64,000 nt of DNA from Angiostrongylus vasorum. Lineage: Eukaryota > Nematoda > Chromadorea > Rhabditida > Metastrongylidae. This document shows, one piece after another, positions 24,333-36,165 of the stretch. The DNA is taken from NCBI GenBank assembly GCA_018806985.1, contig JADANN010000458.1, positions 3,832,774 to 3,896,773 of the forward strand, given 5' to 3'. The translations under genes were made by a program, and so were the position numbers. A model generated the notes under the pieces. The model did no database searches. It saw only the letters and a program-made list of their open reading frames with translations, and had not been told where the DNA came from. Every line of letters begins with the position of its first letter. Position 1 is the stretch's first letter.

Positions 24333-25664
24333 CTCCGATTTGTGAAAATCCATTTTTGCCTTGTGATGAATTCATTTTATGACGAGATGTTTAGTAGCTA
24401 GACACTAGATATAATAGATAAGTAGATAATACTCGTAGTATTGGTTGTATATAGCCATAAATGGAGCTCATATAGATACACTTTTTAGTTTTTGTGCATT
24501 GATTACTGTACCACTCCTACCTCAAAGAGATACCATATGTGTCGTCACATGTCCACGTACCTTAGAGGCTTGGCTAGAAACCAACCATAAATCAGCCTCT
24601 TGATGAAATCACTGTGTAGTTTATTTCCCCAAGTTAATGTTGCCTATTCGTAAAGTTCTACTCACTACCTCACCCAATTTATATGTGGGATGTCCTTTAA
24701 ATTCTAATTTTCATTTCACAGTTAGCCATTGTAACATGGATGGTTTTACTACCTCTTTCGTGCTATTTTTATCGCTGTTTCTCCTTTATTTGTGTTATTC
24801 TTCATTAATTTCCAGGCCTTTAATCTCGGTAGTTTCTTCTGCTGTAATACGCCTTATATAGTTTTTATATTCGATCGATAGCTTCATCTACACAAATGTA
24901 TTAAGAGGCATGATATGAGAACTATATTCTTTGCTTAGCAATTTAGAAGAAAATGTTTTCCGTACGAGTTTGTTTTTCAACCCATAGATACTATTCCTGG
25001 TGATGTGGTTATAAAGGTTACAATAGTAGGTAGTGAGATTATAAAGATGATTAGGCCAACTAGAGTACCACAGGTGAAGGAGCTTCTATGATACTTCTTC
25101 TTTACGTATATAGGTACGTCCAGAGTGCGCTTTCATTTTGAAGCAGTCTGCATGTGAGGAAAACGTCGCCACAAGTGTGTTTGTCAAACGTCCTCTGTGA
25201 CTCGTATATAATTCGATTTCATTCCGCTCACTTATCTCTCAGAGCAAAAAGTTTATTCGTCGTTACTTGATAGCTTACCAATTAAAGATATTGTGTTCAT
25301 CATCGTTTGAGAGAGCCAGTGTTTACATTTCATACCTTACGGGAGTCACCTTCAAACGAGTTTCTTGCTCTGTCTTGACTACCGAGAAGGAGATTCTATA
25401 TAGTAACTGTACTCGATGCCACCAAAATGATTGTGAACAGACTAGCCGTTCATGAAGTGCGATCTCATCAGTGTGTTTCCAAAAAGTGCGTTTATGGAAA
25501 CATTTCATATTCTTAGCTCGTTCTGGTAATCATTAAGGAATGTTGTAAATGCTATGTCCAGAAAGTGTACGTTACAACATATAAATTTTGGAGTTCCAGA
25601 GTTTACTTTCTCTCAGGTACAACGGTGTACCCGCAATCTGTAAATACATTTCCTTCAGGCAAAG

Positions 25665-25935
25665 GATAGAGCTCTCGGCGTTGATCAATCCCTGAAGGAT
25701 GCGCCATGCATTCGACTTCATTAAGTATCATTTGGAGGTGATTGAATACATATCTGAGCTTTACAATGACTCGCGGTGACCTACCGATCCATCAAGGCAG
25801 TGCTACTAACCTCCCAAACAAGTCTGTTACCAATCTGTCGTCTCTGGAGGGATGGAGGGCTTGGTGGGGCACGGGAACGGGGATCGATCCCACGTGTGTG
25901 TTGCAGGGGGCCTCCGACAACCGCCACGCGCACCC
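25665..25935 (-). repeat. SINE family A copy 4
   Basis: Full-length in reverse: tail block AGAGCTCTCGGCGTTGATCA at the left, head with GGGATCGATCCCACGTG and GCGCC-type stem at the right. Confidence 0.85.
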
Positions 25936-26099
25936 TAAATTACATTTGTAATCATCATCTGCAGCTCTTGCATTTCATGCTTTTTTCCATAGACATTAGA
26001 AACTTTCCCATACTTTCTCTTTTTCAATCTCGCGTTAGCTCAACGATAATAATTTTTTTGGAATTGAATAATTTGATTTTTCTCTACAATTTATACCTC

Positions 26100-26482
26100 C
26101 TAACGATTTACCGCCTCATCGTGGCTGGCAGCTGTTCCTGGGTGTCCGGTTGCGATGTACAGCGAGGGGACTCCTCCCTCGGCAGTGCCTCGCAAACTGA
26201 GAAGGAGTCCGGCGTTTCCATCAGAAAGCATAGCTAAGAATAAACCAGTACCAGGATCCACTATCGTCCTGGTATAAAACTAGTCGCATGGCGGCAAATC
26301 TCCCTTCCGGTCCACAAGGACGGTGACTGCCTGTGGTGGTGACGACCTGTGCCAGACTGGTCTGCTTGGCCTCGGGACTCCAGCGAACCACGATGGCTAA
26401 ACTGGCAAAACTCCGAAAAAATGGAGATTGTGCTGGGGCCCGCACAACCAGTGTGGACGGGCCATCCAAGTAACTAAGTAAG
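26100..26482 (+). repeat. SINE-like family B copy 5
   Basis: Head-first on +: GATTTACCGCCTCATCGTGG, body, then GGGCCATCCAAGTAACTAAG and TAAGTA as a short repeated tail. Confidence 0.8.
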
Positions 26483-26871
26483 TATGCAATTTACACTCTT
26501 TGTAATTCGTGACTTTCATAATTATCACCTTTTATGGGGATTATTAAAACAGTCCAGAAAAAATGGAACTGCTGCATTAGCTGCATAGTTTTCACTTTTG
26601 TAGTATGGTTGTAAACATAGTTGACGTTCTGATACCTAGATAATTTCTAATAACCGTCAACTTCACGAGTCAGTCTGTGTGACTCTGGAACGGTCGCCTT
26701 TAAGACACGCCTCTTGTGAGTGCTGATACTTCCCTCTTATCAATTTGAATTACTTTCGAGTCTCTGATTTGACTCTTGAGATCATGCATCCCTGTTTTCC
26801 TGCACGTTGTCACAGTCCTCTTCCGAATGTTCACTACGAATGTCTGCGTGACCAGGTGGAAGATCATAGAC

Positions 26872-27268
26872 TTACTTGATACTTGATACTTGATAATTTA
26901 ATGGCCCGTCCTCACTGGTTTTGCGGGCCCTAGCACAATCTCCATTTTTCGGTGATTTGCTGGTTAAGCCATTGTGGTTCACTGGAATCACGAGGTCAGC
27001 CTGGTCAAAGTCTGCCCCAGGTCTTCACCACCACAGGCAGTCGCAACCCTTTTTGGATCAGAGAGATTTGCCACCACGCGACTTTGATACCAGGATGGTG
27101 GTGGATGCTTGTATTAGTTTACCCTTAGTTAGACTTTCTGATGGAAATGCCGGACTCCTTCTCGGCTTGGGAGACCCTGTCAGAGGACGAATCCCCCGCT
27201 GTAAATCGCAGTCCGACACCCAGGAACACCTCCCAGCCGTGATGAGGCGGTAAACCGTTGGAAGGATC
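26872..27268 (-). repeat. SINE-like family B copy 6
   Basis: Nearly complete. The tail side holds three repeats of ACTTGATACTTGAT type, the clearest case of a tandem tail in this family; the head side ends GAGGCGGTAAACCGTTGG. Opposed to copy 5 only about 400 bp away. Confidence 0.8.
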
Positions 27269-27316
27269 ATAGACATCTTCCTAATTTATGGTTAAGGAAA
27301 AGCAAAAACGCATTTG

Positions 27317-27494
27317 TCAGTTGCTAGATCTCCTGATCTGACCAGCAATCATTGTCATCAGCACCGATTCAGTAGGAGCACCTTCTGGGGCATCTTTATC
27401 GGCCAACACCAATTCTGTACGTGTTGCTGCCTGTAGCGCATAACCGGAATAACTTGACTTTGTGTTTGTACCCCTTATGTGAGATGTATGATCT
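27317..27494 (-). CDS. Candidate terminal coding exon, product unknown
   Basis: After an acceptor ending TTACGCAG, one frame reads 58 residues to a TGA at 27317-27319, including YSGYALQAATRTELVLADKD and ESVLMTMIAGQIRRSSN. Base composition is nearer 50% GC than its surroundings and the residue mix looks like real protein. No repeat family covers it. I do not recognise the protein, and no upstream exon was found on the - strand, where the nearest sequence is a family A element and RTE remains. It could be a relic. Confidence 0.35.
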
Positions 27495-27732
27495 CTGCGT
27501 AATCTTGTGAATAAATAAATAATTGTGAGATGTATTAGCGGAATGAGCAACTTCTTCTATACAGTATGAGTATCGAACACAGGTTCCTACCAGGTCCGAG
27601 TACTTTATTACACATTATGATGGAAAGTTCAAGAAATGGGTTAATCTTCTGCATCCTCTCGTGTTCATAGTGCATCGTCAATAGAATGGATGGCAGGTAA
27701 TAGTTTTGAAATCTATTTTTTAATCACCATTT

Positions 27733-27990
27733 GATTCGGAGGCGCAATGGTCGAGGGCGCCCTGCAACGCACACATGGGATCGATTCTCGCACCCGTGGC
27801 TCACCAAGCCACCATCCCTCCGGGGTCGGCACATGGGTACCAGATTATCTGGGAGGATAGCCGCGAGTCATTCGAAAGGCCAGATATGCATTCAATCACT
27901 TCCAAACGATGCTTAGTGAAGAATGCATGGCGCATCCCTGAGGAATTGATCAACGCCGAGAACTTTATTCTTTATCCTTTATCCACCAAT
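27733..27990 (+). repeat. SINE family A copy 5
   Basis: A-box-like AGGCGCAATGGTCG at the head, GGGATCGATTC as B box, and the tail TTTATTCTTTATCCTTTATCC, a clear simple-repeat tail. Confidence 0.85.
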
Positions 27991-28334
27991 GGTTTGCTTT
28001 CGCTTTTTGCAGTAGTTATGATTTGTTACATAATAGTAATAGTTTGTATATAAAAAAAAATATAAAATGCTGAACTGCAAATAAAAAAATGAGTCGAAAC
28101 TCAATTCTCCTTTCATCGAACAAGTAAAGCATCGATGAAAGTGGTGGTATTTCGTTGGCGATTGCAAACGATCACCACCTACATGCTGAATTATATCCGA
28201 CATATCTTACGAAAGGAACTGTCAAAGACCTTCCGCATTATGGCTGGACGATTTTTTTTCATCACGAGAATCAGAGTTGGATGCGCTGTAAAACGATGGA
28301 ATGATGCTTAGAAAAAACGGTATTCACTTCACCT

Positions 28335-30150
28335 GTCATCATCAATCATCCATTGATCATCGAGTGGCTCGAGCGGGTGCAAGTAAATCACCCATTTTTC
28401 CTCGTCGTGTGCAAGAGTGGCCCAGTGGGTTCTGCTCTCAATAGGCACCCGTTGAGCACCATATCCTTCTTCTAGGGTTTTCGTGAAGAGCTCTGACCAT
28501 CAGCTTGGTGGTCTTCGTGCTAGTGGATCTTCCCAATGAGTTACAGTTCAGAAGCATCAAGTAACCGGCACAGTTAATCTTCGGTAATTTGGCATATCCA
28601 GTAGCTCATCTGCTGCTCGATCTAACGTGTTGTTCTATAATGCTGAATGATCCTTCATCCTACTCACGTAGCAAAGAGATTTCTGACGAATACGTTAATG
28701 CAGGAAGAATCGTAGAGTCGAGGAGACGGACACGGAATCTGGTGTTCTTTATTCACTACATCCTCGATGCACTTGAAAGCTTCCAAGTCGTTCACTTCTT
28801 TTTGCTCAACGCTAGAGCTTAGTCGTTCATCATGTTGACTTCCCGACCTAGGTAGACGTAACTGGGGTAGCATGTAGCATTCGGACATATTCATTCCGTT
28901 ATGCGTGAATGGAGCATGCGTAACCAGTCCCTTCCTCATGAACATCGTTTTATGAGGTTTAGTTAAAGACTAGTCGTACCACAGAGGTTATCAAAGTTGG
29001 TGTGCATTTGTTCCTCCTGGCTAACTCCTAGTGCTGTAAGAACGATATCATTAGTAAAGGAAAGATGATGTAGCCGTCGACCATCGATTTTCACTCTCAT
29101 GTTTTCCCATTGCAATGTTCGCATGACTTTTTCGGGGGAGGCAATAAGTAATTCTGGTGAGATGGTATCGACTGCCTAACCCCCTCTTTTGACGTCGATA
29201 TTAACATCGTTGTACAATGATGATATCTTGGTTGAGAAATTTTTATACAGCTCATGATGAATCTTTATATACTGAGTAAGGACTCTTCCTGACTGTCCAA
29301 AGCTTACACGATTGCTTTTATCCCAGTCGAGTCAAAATTTTTTCTTTAAATGGACGAGCATTAGAGACAGTCTTATACACAGAGAAGACACAGGGTCTTA
29401 TACTTTTCCGATGATTCAATAAGTCCTTCGTGTGGATGTAGCCCATCGTACTGGCTCCTTTTCGAAGCACTGCTCAATCAAGTGGCTGTCCTTAGCACAG
29501 CGTTCTGTAAATCCTGTTTGGGATGACTCCAGCGAAAACGACAGACAGTAAACAGATTGGACGATAGTTCCCGATACCGTGGAGGTCACCGTTCTTGAAA
29601 AATAACAGTCTTGCTAGTCTTCACTGAGTAGAAACTATGCATTCTGACAGGTAACTGTGAACAGCGGAACAGTGTGTCTACGCCGACTGGCGGAAGGTTC
29701 ATCACGTGTTCAGATTTTATCCTCTGCGAACCTGCTGTTCAATTCTTCAGCGGCGAAATAACATGTCGGATTTCGGAAGAACCGGTGGTACGACATATCC
29801 ATCGTTCTCCATTTCATATGAGGGCAGCAGGACGTGGCTCTTGAAGAGATCCAAGTAGTAAGAAGGATATTCTCCATTGCTCTTCTGGAATCTGTAACTG
29901 TTCCGGCGGGAGGTCGAAGTGCAATCTTTTTGATATTGTAATAGGTGGAGTTTCGGTGGACTTTGCGAATGCTCTTTTCAGACTCTGCAGCTTCGACCAT
30001 AACTGCTGCTTTTACCGCTTTAAGATCCTTTTTTGTCTCGTGTCTGCATTGTTTTACAAGCTCGGACGTGAGTTGGCGGTTGGCTGTAACCTTGCGATTT
30101 CACGTTGGCGTATCAGCACGGGTGCTTCTGGACATAGATGTCCATTGGTG
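28335..30150 (-). mobile_element. RTE-type non-LTR retrotransposon, decayed
   Basis: In - strand order: linker (30150-29860; VEAAESEKSIRKVHRN, DSRRAMENI), RT finger motif at about 29610-29520 (KNGDLHGIGNYRPICLLSVV), the FADD-box region altered to HHLSFTNDIVL at about 29070, then MFMRKGLVTHAPFTHNGMN (28945) and IEDVVNKE, and the C-terminus near 28480-28340 (THWATLAH, LEPLDDQ). Many frameshifts and stops occur, and the RT catalytic Asp pair is changed, so it is inactive. The endonuclease domain was not recognised. Confidence 0.85.
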
Positions 30151-30635
30151 ACTTTCGAACTATCAGCTTTCACAGCGCCAACAAGAGGATGTTGAATAGC
30201 GAAAAGTGGTATGACAGATTTGGAGACTTTTTGAGTGATTGAATTGCCTGCAGTAAACACAAATGACTTGTCCCTTTGCGGCTGAAACTGAGGCGTTGTT
30301 TGGGTGCTCCTTTACACGTAGAGGTTGATGCTTAATTTTTCCGTTGGCCTCGTGAAACGACATCTTTTGGTTACGCATTTGGGAAATTCGTCTACCATTA
30401 GGCATTGTCACATAGTGATTGGTGTACGTTTTTTTGAAAATAGACGATAAATTTTGCATAACTTGAGAAGCAGAGCGGCTGAGAAGATGACAGAATTGGA
30501 TTTCAGAAGATTCTTTTCTCTCCAGCGGCGGATGTATCGATGTTATTATTTATTATATGCTACTGTAGTCCAGTATCCACAGATCCTCACTAAACCACAT
30601 CGCAGTAAACTGAAGGTTTTACCTAATCAATGTCG
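30151..30635. other. Spacer between two opposed RTE copies
   Basis: No feature was recognised. On the - strand there is an open frame of about 98 codons, which may be decayed sequence of the 28.3-30.2 kb element rather than a gene. Confidence 0.4.
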
Positions 30636-31800
30636 TTGTTGTCTCAAAATTCTACAGGGCGTCAGACCATAGCCTCCTTTGTGCAAGAGTTCGTTTTTTT
30701 GCGGAAAAAAGAGAAAATCTCTAAATTCAAAGAACGAAATCCGAAAACAAACATAAACTGGGATTTATTCAGTTCATTAGTCTGCCGTAGGGAAGATACC
30801 GTTCTTTATAATGTTGACGTGAAATACGATCCGCTCATTCAACACATTCATGTCAGCGCTATGGAAAGTCAGTTCGAAATTCATCAAGAGACGTCTGTCG
30901 CCAGAAACAATCGATTACGAGCTCGTTCTGACCTTAAGAAACGCTGCAGAAATGTGTTCAAAGGAAAGTTTAGGAAAGGAAGAGTAGCTGTGATAGCCGA
31001 AGCTGCAGATCCAGGTAAAGGTATTCGCAACGCCCCTCAGAACTTTGCAATAACATCAAGCATTAGTTCATTAGAACAAACTGACATCTGTAACGCTTGT
31101 GGAAGTACTGGTTTCTGAATAAGTCTCACGAAAACGTTCATGAAGAACGGACTTGTGTCATATGCTCCACGCTCAATGGTATCTCCCCATGTGCTCTAGG
31201 TATGTGTGTCTGGGTAGCTAGTCAACGGGTTCCAGAGTTGAGCAGGAGCAAGTGAGTCGCTTGAGGAACTTCAAGGTTTCAGGAGCATCAAGGATATAGT
31301 AAAGGAAACAAGGAAAGCGTGATTCCGCGATTCAACGATTATTCCCGCATTAACGACGCTTGGGGGTGGAAGATCACAATGTGTTATCGATGTGTACCGA
31401 GAACACGACGCTGGGAGAATCTTGTACCACGCATATGAGAGAGAAAATCGGAAATTTTGACATATGTCGAAGACCAATGGTCCGAAGAACATGCCAAAAT
31501 GTCGAAAATTGGATGGAATGGACACGTCATATGTCTGTACGGCAACCTTTGGACAAGAGTCGTCAGCGACTGGATTCCTCGGGATGTCAAACGTATAGCA
31601 CGAGGATCACTAAAGCGATGGTCAGATTTCTTCATGAAGACCCTAGAAGAAGGATACGACGCACAGCGAGTTCTTAGAGAGCATGACCGACCGGGCTACT
31701 CTTGCACGCGGCAGGGAGAAATGGAGACTTCACTGTGGCTGCTCGAGTCACTTGGCGATCAGCGAGAGGACGGTTAACCGGTGAATGTCGAAAGTAAAGT
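30636..31800 (+). mobile_element. RTE-type non-LTR retrotransposon, RT core deleted
   Basis: On +, 30760-31090 encodes the linker (NWDLFSSLVCRREDTVLYNV, VIAEAADPGKGIRNAPQNF). This jumps at about 31120 to the post-RT segment (TKTFMKNGLVSYAP), then 31456-31776 gives the C-terminal region with IGWNGHVICLYGN, VSDWIPRDVKR and RWSDFFMKTLEEGYDAQRV. The catalytic core is absent and several stops lie between the pieces. It faces the element at 28335-30150 head to head. Confidence 0.85.
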
Positions 31801-32009
31801 AGGCCAAACACGGCGTGCCCTAACGATAGCTAATGGAGTTGAGCCCATAGCAGCACCGCGTCATGGGCTGTCACAATGAAAGCTACCAACTACATGTTCA
31901 GACTTCATCTTAAATCATGGAAATCGTTATAAAGATTATAAATACTTAATATGGTTGCCTTCACGTCCATGCATCGATGAGAGCCTACTGGGCAAACCTC
32001 CAGCACAAC

Positions 32010-32330
32010 ACAGGTGAGTGAGAGCTTTGTGGGCGCTTATTAGAGGAGCACTTGTAGTGAATCAGTTGGAGATGTTGTGGAATAACGCGCACTTTACACA
32101 CTGTTTCGATCCCGTCCCGGTCAATCGCCCTTTTCCCCTGCATCGAAAAAACAATCAGAAAATCGGCGCCAAACTACATTATGCAAGCCCTTTTCACCAA
32201 TGCCCGTGTTGAACACGTGAAAACGTTTTAGCAGAGATATCCCAGGGTTCCAGAAAGAATCAACTGGACCAAAAATTCAACAGCATTCATGAAAACGGTG
32301 GGATGCTTAAATTGTGGCGAGATCCACAAG
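32010..32330 (+). repeat. Degenerate SINE family G copy
   Basis: TGTTTCGATCCCGTCCC resembles a B box, and the later ACTGGACCAAAAATTCAACAGCATTCATG matches loosely the family block CGACCAGCATTCAACGACGTTCATGA. Confidence 0.4.
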
Positions 32331-32389
32331 CACGTCCGGGAAGCTTTAGATAGAGATCAAGACATTATGTAGCCACTTTCGTCATCTGC

Positions 32390-32715
32390 AGTCCCCTTAA
32401 CCGTCAAATATCTCGAGCAACGTCCAGTAATCTCCATTTGTCTCTGTAGCACCCAATGATGCTCAATGGGCTCCGGTTGTTTAAGGGATACACAGTTTTC
32501 TCGTTTCAAGGTACACTTAATTCAATCTTCGTTAACGATAGCGGTATCCTTGGGTAGCTCGCTGTTCTCCATCATAGCGTAGGCTTATTCTTAACCGGGC
32601 TTCGGGACGAAAATGTCGAAATCACTAAGGAGGCCCTAATGTGTAATGAGCTTAACTTCAATGCGCATCGCAGATAGACTCTGGAGAACGTCTTTAGCCA
32701 CTACGATGCGAAAAC
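32390..32715. repeat. Dispersed repeat I, copy 1
   Basis: Shares CCAGTAATCTCCAT, TCAAGG-type spacing, and GCGCATCGCAGA...CGATG with 38930-39225. Its last third resembles a diverged family B (TTATTCTTAACCGGGCTTC), so it may be an older relative of B. Confidence 0.4.
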
Positions 32716-32929
32716 TGGTTTCAGTTGAGTTTCATGCTAACAAGCCTTAAAGGGAATGATGGGCGTCGTCACTTGTTGTGTTCCAGTTGCGTGCCGCCGT
32801 GTTCCACGGCGTGTTTCTGTATTTGTATGTATATGTATGCGTATGCATACGTGTGAAACTCGTTAGCTCATTCGTGTATTTCTGGTTTTGCGCAGTTATA
32901 TATGGCCATTTGCCGACTTCGCCGTCGCC

Positions 32930-35116
32930 ATGTGGTTGCGTTTCCTGATCGCACTTGCGTTCGTCTTTCTTGGTGGTCATAGAACTCAGCAGTTAACGGT
33001 CAGCCTTCCTGTCGATTATCATCATCGTGAGCTCATTGTTTGCTTATTCGAATTTGTATGGGACAAAAACTAAGGAATCGTGACGAGTGAAATATTATGG
33101 CTGAGCAAAACTATTTATGTTAAAATAACTTGATACTTAATACTTGAACGGCCCGCCCTCACCGGTTGTGCGGGCCTCAGCATAATTTCCGCGCGGTTCC
33201 CTGGAATCCCTAGATCAGCCTGGCCAAAATCTGCCCAACTCTTCACCACTTCACAGGCATTCGCAGCCCTTGTGGATCAGAAGGAGATTTGCCACCATGC
33301 GACTTTGATACCAGGACGGTGATGGATCTTGGTACTGGTATGTTAAAATAAAGACATGAAAACCACATAAGTTGGAAAAGGCTTTTTCGTGTCACTTAAT
33401 AGTGTTTTTAGAATGTTGCTATATAACCTCTTACAGCTTATAGCCGTGGTGTCTCCATGTGATTGCGCATTTGCTAATTGTTCCGAAAACTCCCATTAAC
33501 TGCTATTGTGACGTAAGAATTTTTTACAATGTTCAGATTCCGAATAAGTGTTATGACGAGAAAAAGCCTTAGAAAAGCATCCTTATATGAGCAGTAGGAA
33601 TCATGTTTTCATAAATTTTATGTAAACAAGTAAATATTTGGAAAAAGTAGCCTACAAACTGCCCCTCTGCTTGGTTTGAAAACTTCTCTACTGTTTTGAT
33701 TGCGTGAATAATATACAACAAGTACTTCACCGTTACTAGAAATTTTAATGAAAGAAGACCAGAGTTTGTAGTTACGAGTTGCCTGGGGACATGACCGTTG
33801 GACCCGGCCACGTTGACGGACTTTACCTAAATAAATTTATTAGTGATTTCATACAACTAACGTACCAAAAGGCGACGTAGGAAACGACATTCGAACCTAG
33901 AAAAATTGTTACATGAGCGAGGGTATCGGGTTTTTAAGGCGGATGAGACGGTACTAATTCTGAAATCACCTAGGGCATAGCACAACAATTATCTGCCGAA
34001 TATTTATTGAATATATAATTCTGTAAATTGCGACGACATGCAGTAAAATGTTCATGTGAAGTCTATGAAGGAAGAGGACATGTGAACAATTCTAATGCCA
34101 CTTTTTTATTTGCTGCTTATTCTTTTTCCATGGCAGGATATGCTGTGAAATACAAAACCAGTGATGCTAAGATATGTGCAAACTTCCGGATCGCAGGTGT
34201 ATTTCGGTGGGGATCGGACACGCTATTACCTTTTCTGGGGGCTAACGCGTTTACCACCACGCCATGCGGGTCCTTCGTTTCACCATTCTCTCAGCCGTGT
34301 TTTATAGGTGCTATCAGCAATCACCCGTCAACGTGATTGATTTGGGCAGCACAAGTCGACATTGAACCCAGTTAGGTTGAAGCTGTGGTGTAAGTCACAA
34401 TCTAATCACTTTTTGTTTACTGCCTATCCTTTCTTTTCATGGCAGGGGTGTACTGTGGAGTATAACTACAACGAATATTGTTCAATGGCGATTTGTGCTC
34501 CCTAGATCAATCCCACTGACCGATGATTGCTGACAGAACCAATGAAAAATTGCTGAGAGGAGGGCGAAACGAGAGACCCGCATGGTTTGGTGATGAACGC
34601 GTTACGCCCGGTAAGGGTAATAGCGGGTTCGACCCTCGTCGCAGGCATCTGCGCTGTGGAGTTTTGGGAAGATGTCAGCATCATTGCATTTATTATTCTA
34701 ATATCAGCAGAATGTGTTTGTTCTTGCTGTGCTTGCTGTACTGAGCCTCTGATCAGTTTCCATGAAGAAGTTTGTAACAACTGTTCCTGGAGAAAAACCT
34801 ATTAAAAGAGGTCGACTGATATCGTTGAAGCCTTGTGCGGCGTGATGTGAACAGTGTCATTTGACATGCTGAACTTTAATGCTGTCTTTTCCCTAGTCTA
34901 CTGGATTTCGTGGAACTTGATATGACGTTCTTCAGTACCTCTTCTTCAGAAAAGTTGCCCTTCTATCTTCGTTGAAGTTCGTCGTTGAGAAAGTTAGTTA
35001 CCGACATTTTTTTTCAATAATCCCGTGCATAATTCGAAGGAATTTATTTTCACGATTATTTTTTGCAGTGACTGGGGCTCAACTCTCTTTTTCGTTGTCT
35101 TCACCAGTACCGAATG
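32930..35116 (+). CDS. Candidate secreted protein, first two exons
   Basis: ATG at 32930 starts MWLRFLIALAFVFLG, ending at a donor at 32976. A second exon at 35069-35116, behind a strong TTTTTTGCAG acceptor, continues in phase with VTGAQLSFSLSSPVPN. Joined, they form a textbook signal peptide with likely cleavage at the GA-Q step. An alternative donor 3 bp earlier would drop one Gly. A later open frame at 35235-35540 contains CIERHRFLCDSSEFISC, vaguely like an LDL-receptor class A repeat with one Cys replaced, but its connection is unproven. The intron holds family B and C copies. Product unknown. Confidence 0.35.
33130..33342 (-). repeat. SINE-like family B copy 7, partial
   Basis: Tail side (ACTTGATACTTAATACTTGA) through TTTGATACCAGGACGGTGAT; an internal block and the head are missing. 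Confidence 0.75.
33345..34090. other. No feature recognised
   Basis: AT-rich sequence between repeats. The small open frames on both strands show no coding signature. Confidence 0.5.
34095..34405. repeat. Family C element
   Basis: TTTATTTGCTGCTTATTC, GATGCTAAGATATGTGCAAA, the reversed tRNA-like block GCTAACGCGTTTACCACCAC and the body GCAATCACCCGTCAACGTGA are in family order. A second C element follows with almost no gap. Confidence 0.75.
34406..34720. repeat. Family C element, opposite internal orientation
   Basis: Starts with the same end as its left neighbour (TTTACTGCCTATCC) but then runs GATTTGTGCTCCCTAGATCA and into a tRNA-like block in forward sense (GGTGATGAACGCGTTACGCC ... GCGGGTTCGACCCTCG, a good B box), ending GATGTCAGCATCATTGCAT. 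Confidence 0.75.
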
Positions 35117-35880
35117 GTAATCTGCAATTTTTGTTATTCTATGGGTTTTTTTTGACATTAATGTCATGTTCGGCTTGAGTGCATTTTATGGTAGGATCGC
35201 TTGTTGATACAAAGTATCGAACGTTGTTTGCTATTTGGACCTCACGGTCGGTCTGCTTCCATCCCGTCTTTGTTCATCCCACTGCATAGAACGTCATCGG
35301 TTCCTGTGTGATTCGTCAGAATTCATTTCGTGTCGCACATCAGAATGCAATCAGAAAACGGATAAACTGTTTGCTTTCGTTAAATTCATGTGGCACACAT
35401 TCGTCGTGCTTTTCGTCTTGCCACTTCGGATGGTGCGCTCCGAAGTTGTTGTCCCACTAATGCTCAGTTCTTCAATAGCTTTAGAAGCGTGTTGTGTGCG
35501 TGGAACTGGCTTACTTCACGTCTCACATGGTAATAGTTGAACGCTGTGGGCCATTCCCTACACTACTCATCTGAAAGGTTCTATCCGTGTCACGAAACTC
35601 GTTAAGTAAACCTCTAACCCAACATGTTCGTTAGCAGTTTTCAAGCCAAAAGTAACACTGTCCCATTATCAAGGCTTCATGTCAAAAATTAAATCTTTGC
35701 TAAAACTAATCTTATCTTCGGGTTTTCTACTCTTGTTTTAATTCTATGAATGAAATGCAAATTCATGCAAAAGCGAAGCATTAAAAGTGCGAACTGTAAT
35801 CAGTGACGATCAGTAAAAGAAAAAAAGTAAATAAGGCTAAAATAAATAAATGCAAATTATCTTGTAATTCAGTCATAGAG
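34721..35880. other. Region downstream of family C pair
   Basis: Apart from the candidate exon at 35069-35116 and the Cys-containing open frame at 35235-35540, no feature is seen. Confidence 0.4.
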
Positions 35881-36165
35881 GATAAAAAGGATAAAGCTCT
35901 CGGCGTTGATCAATTCCCTGAGGGATGCGCCATCCATTCGACTTCATTAAGCATCGTCTGGAAGTGATTGAATGCACATGTGGCCTTTACAATGACTCGC
36001 GTTGGCCTACGGACATATCGAGCCAGCGCTGCTATCCTCCCAGACAAGTCTGGTACCAATTTCCCGACCCGGAAGAATGGAAGGCTTGGTGGGCCGTGGG
36101 TGCAGCGATCGATTCCATGTGTGTGTTGCAGGGCGCCTCCGAGCACTGTGCCACACGCGCTCTTG
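35880..36165 (-). repeat. SINE family A copy 6
   Basis: Full-length in reverse. The simple-repeat tail GATAAAAAGGATAAAG is at the left, then AGCTCTCGGCGTTGATCA, and the head GCGCCTCCGAGCACTGTGCC at the right. Confidence 0.9.

Larger units (their letters stand above)
24333..27316. other. Intergenic region downstream of NFU1
   Basis: Contains one family A and two family B elements. The stretch 24340-25660 shows no feature that I can support; no exon with coding character was seen on either strand. Confidence 0.55.

Noticed and set aside
31360..31777. A host gene encoding VSDWIPRDVKR...
   Set aside because: This is the C-terminal region of an RTE retrotransposon, with stops and missing RT core.
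34502..34720. A functional tRNA gene at the GGTTCGACCCTC block
   Set aside because: No paired acceptor or anticodon arm could be formed, and the block is part of the multi-copy family C.
35235..35540. LDL-receptor class A domain
   Set aside because: Only part of the cysteine pattern is present, one key Cys is replaced and the frame ends in hydrophobic sequence; too weak to call.
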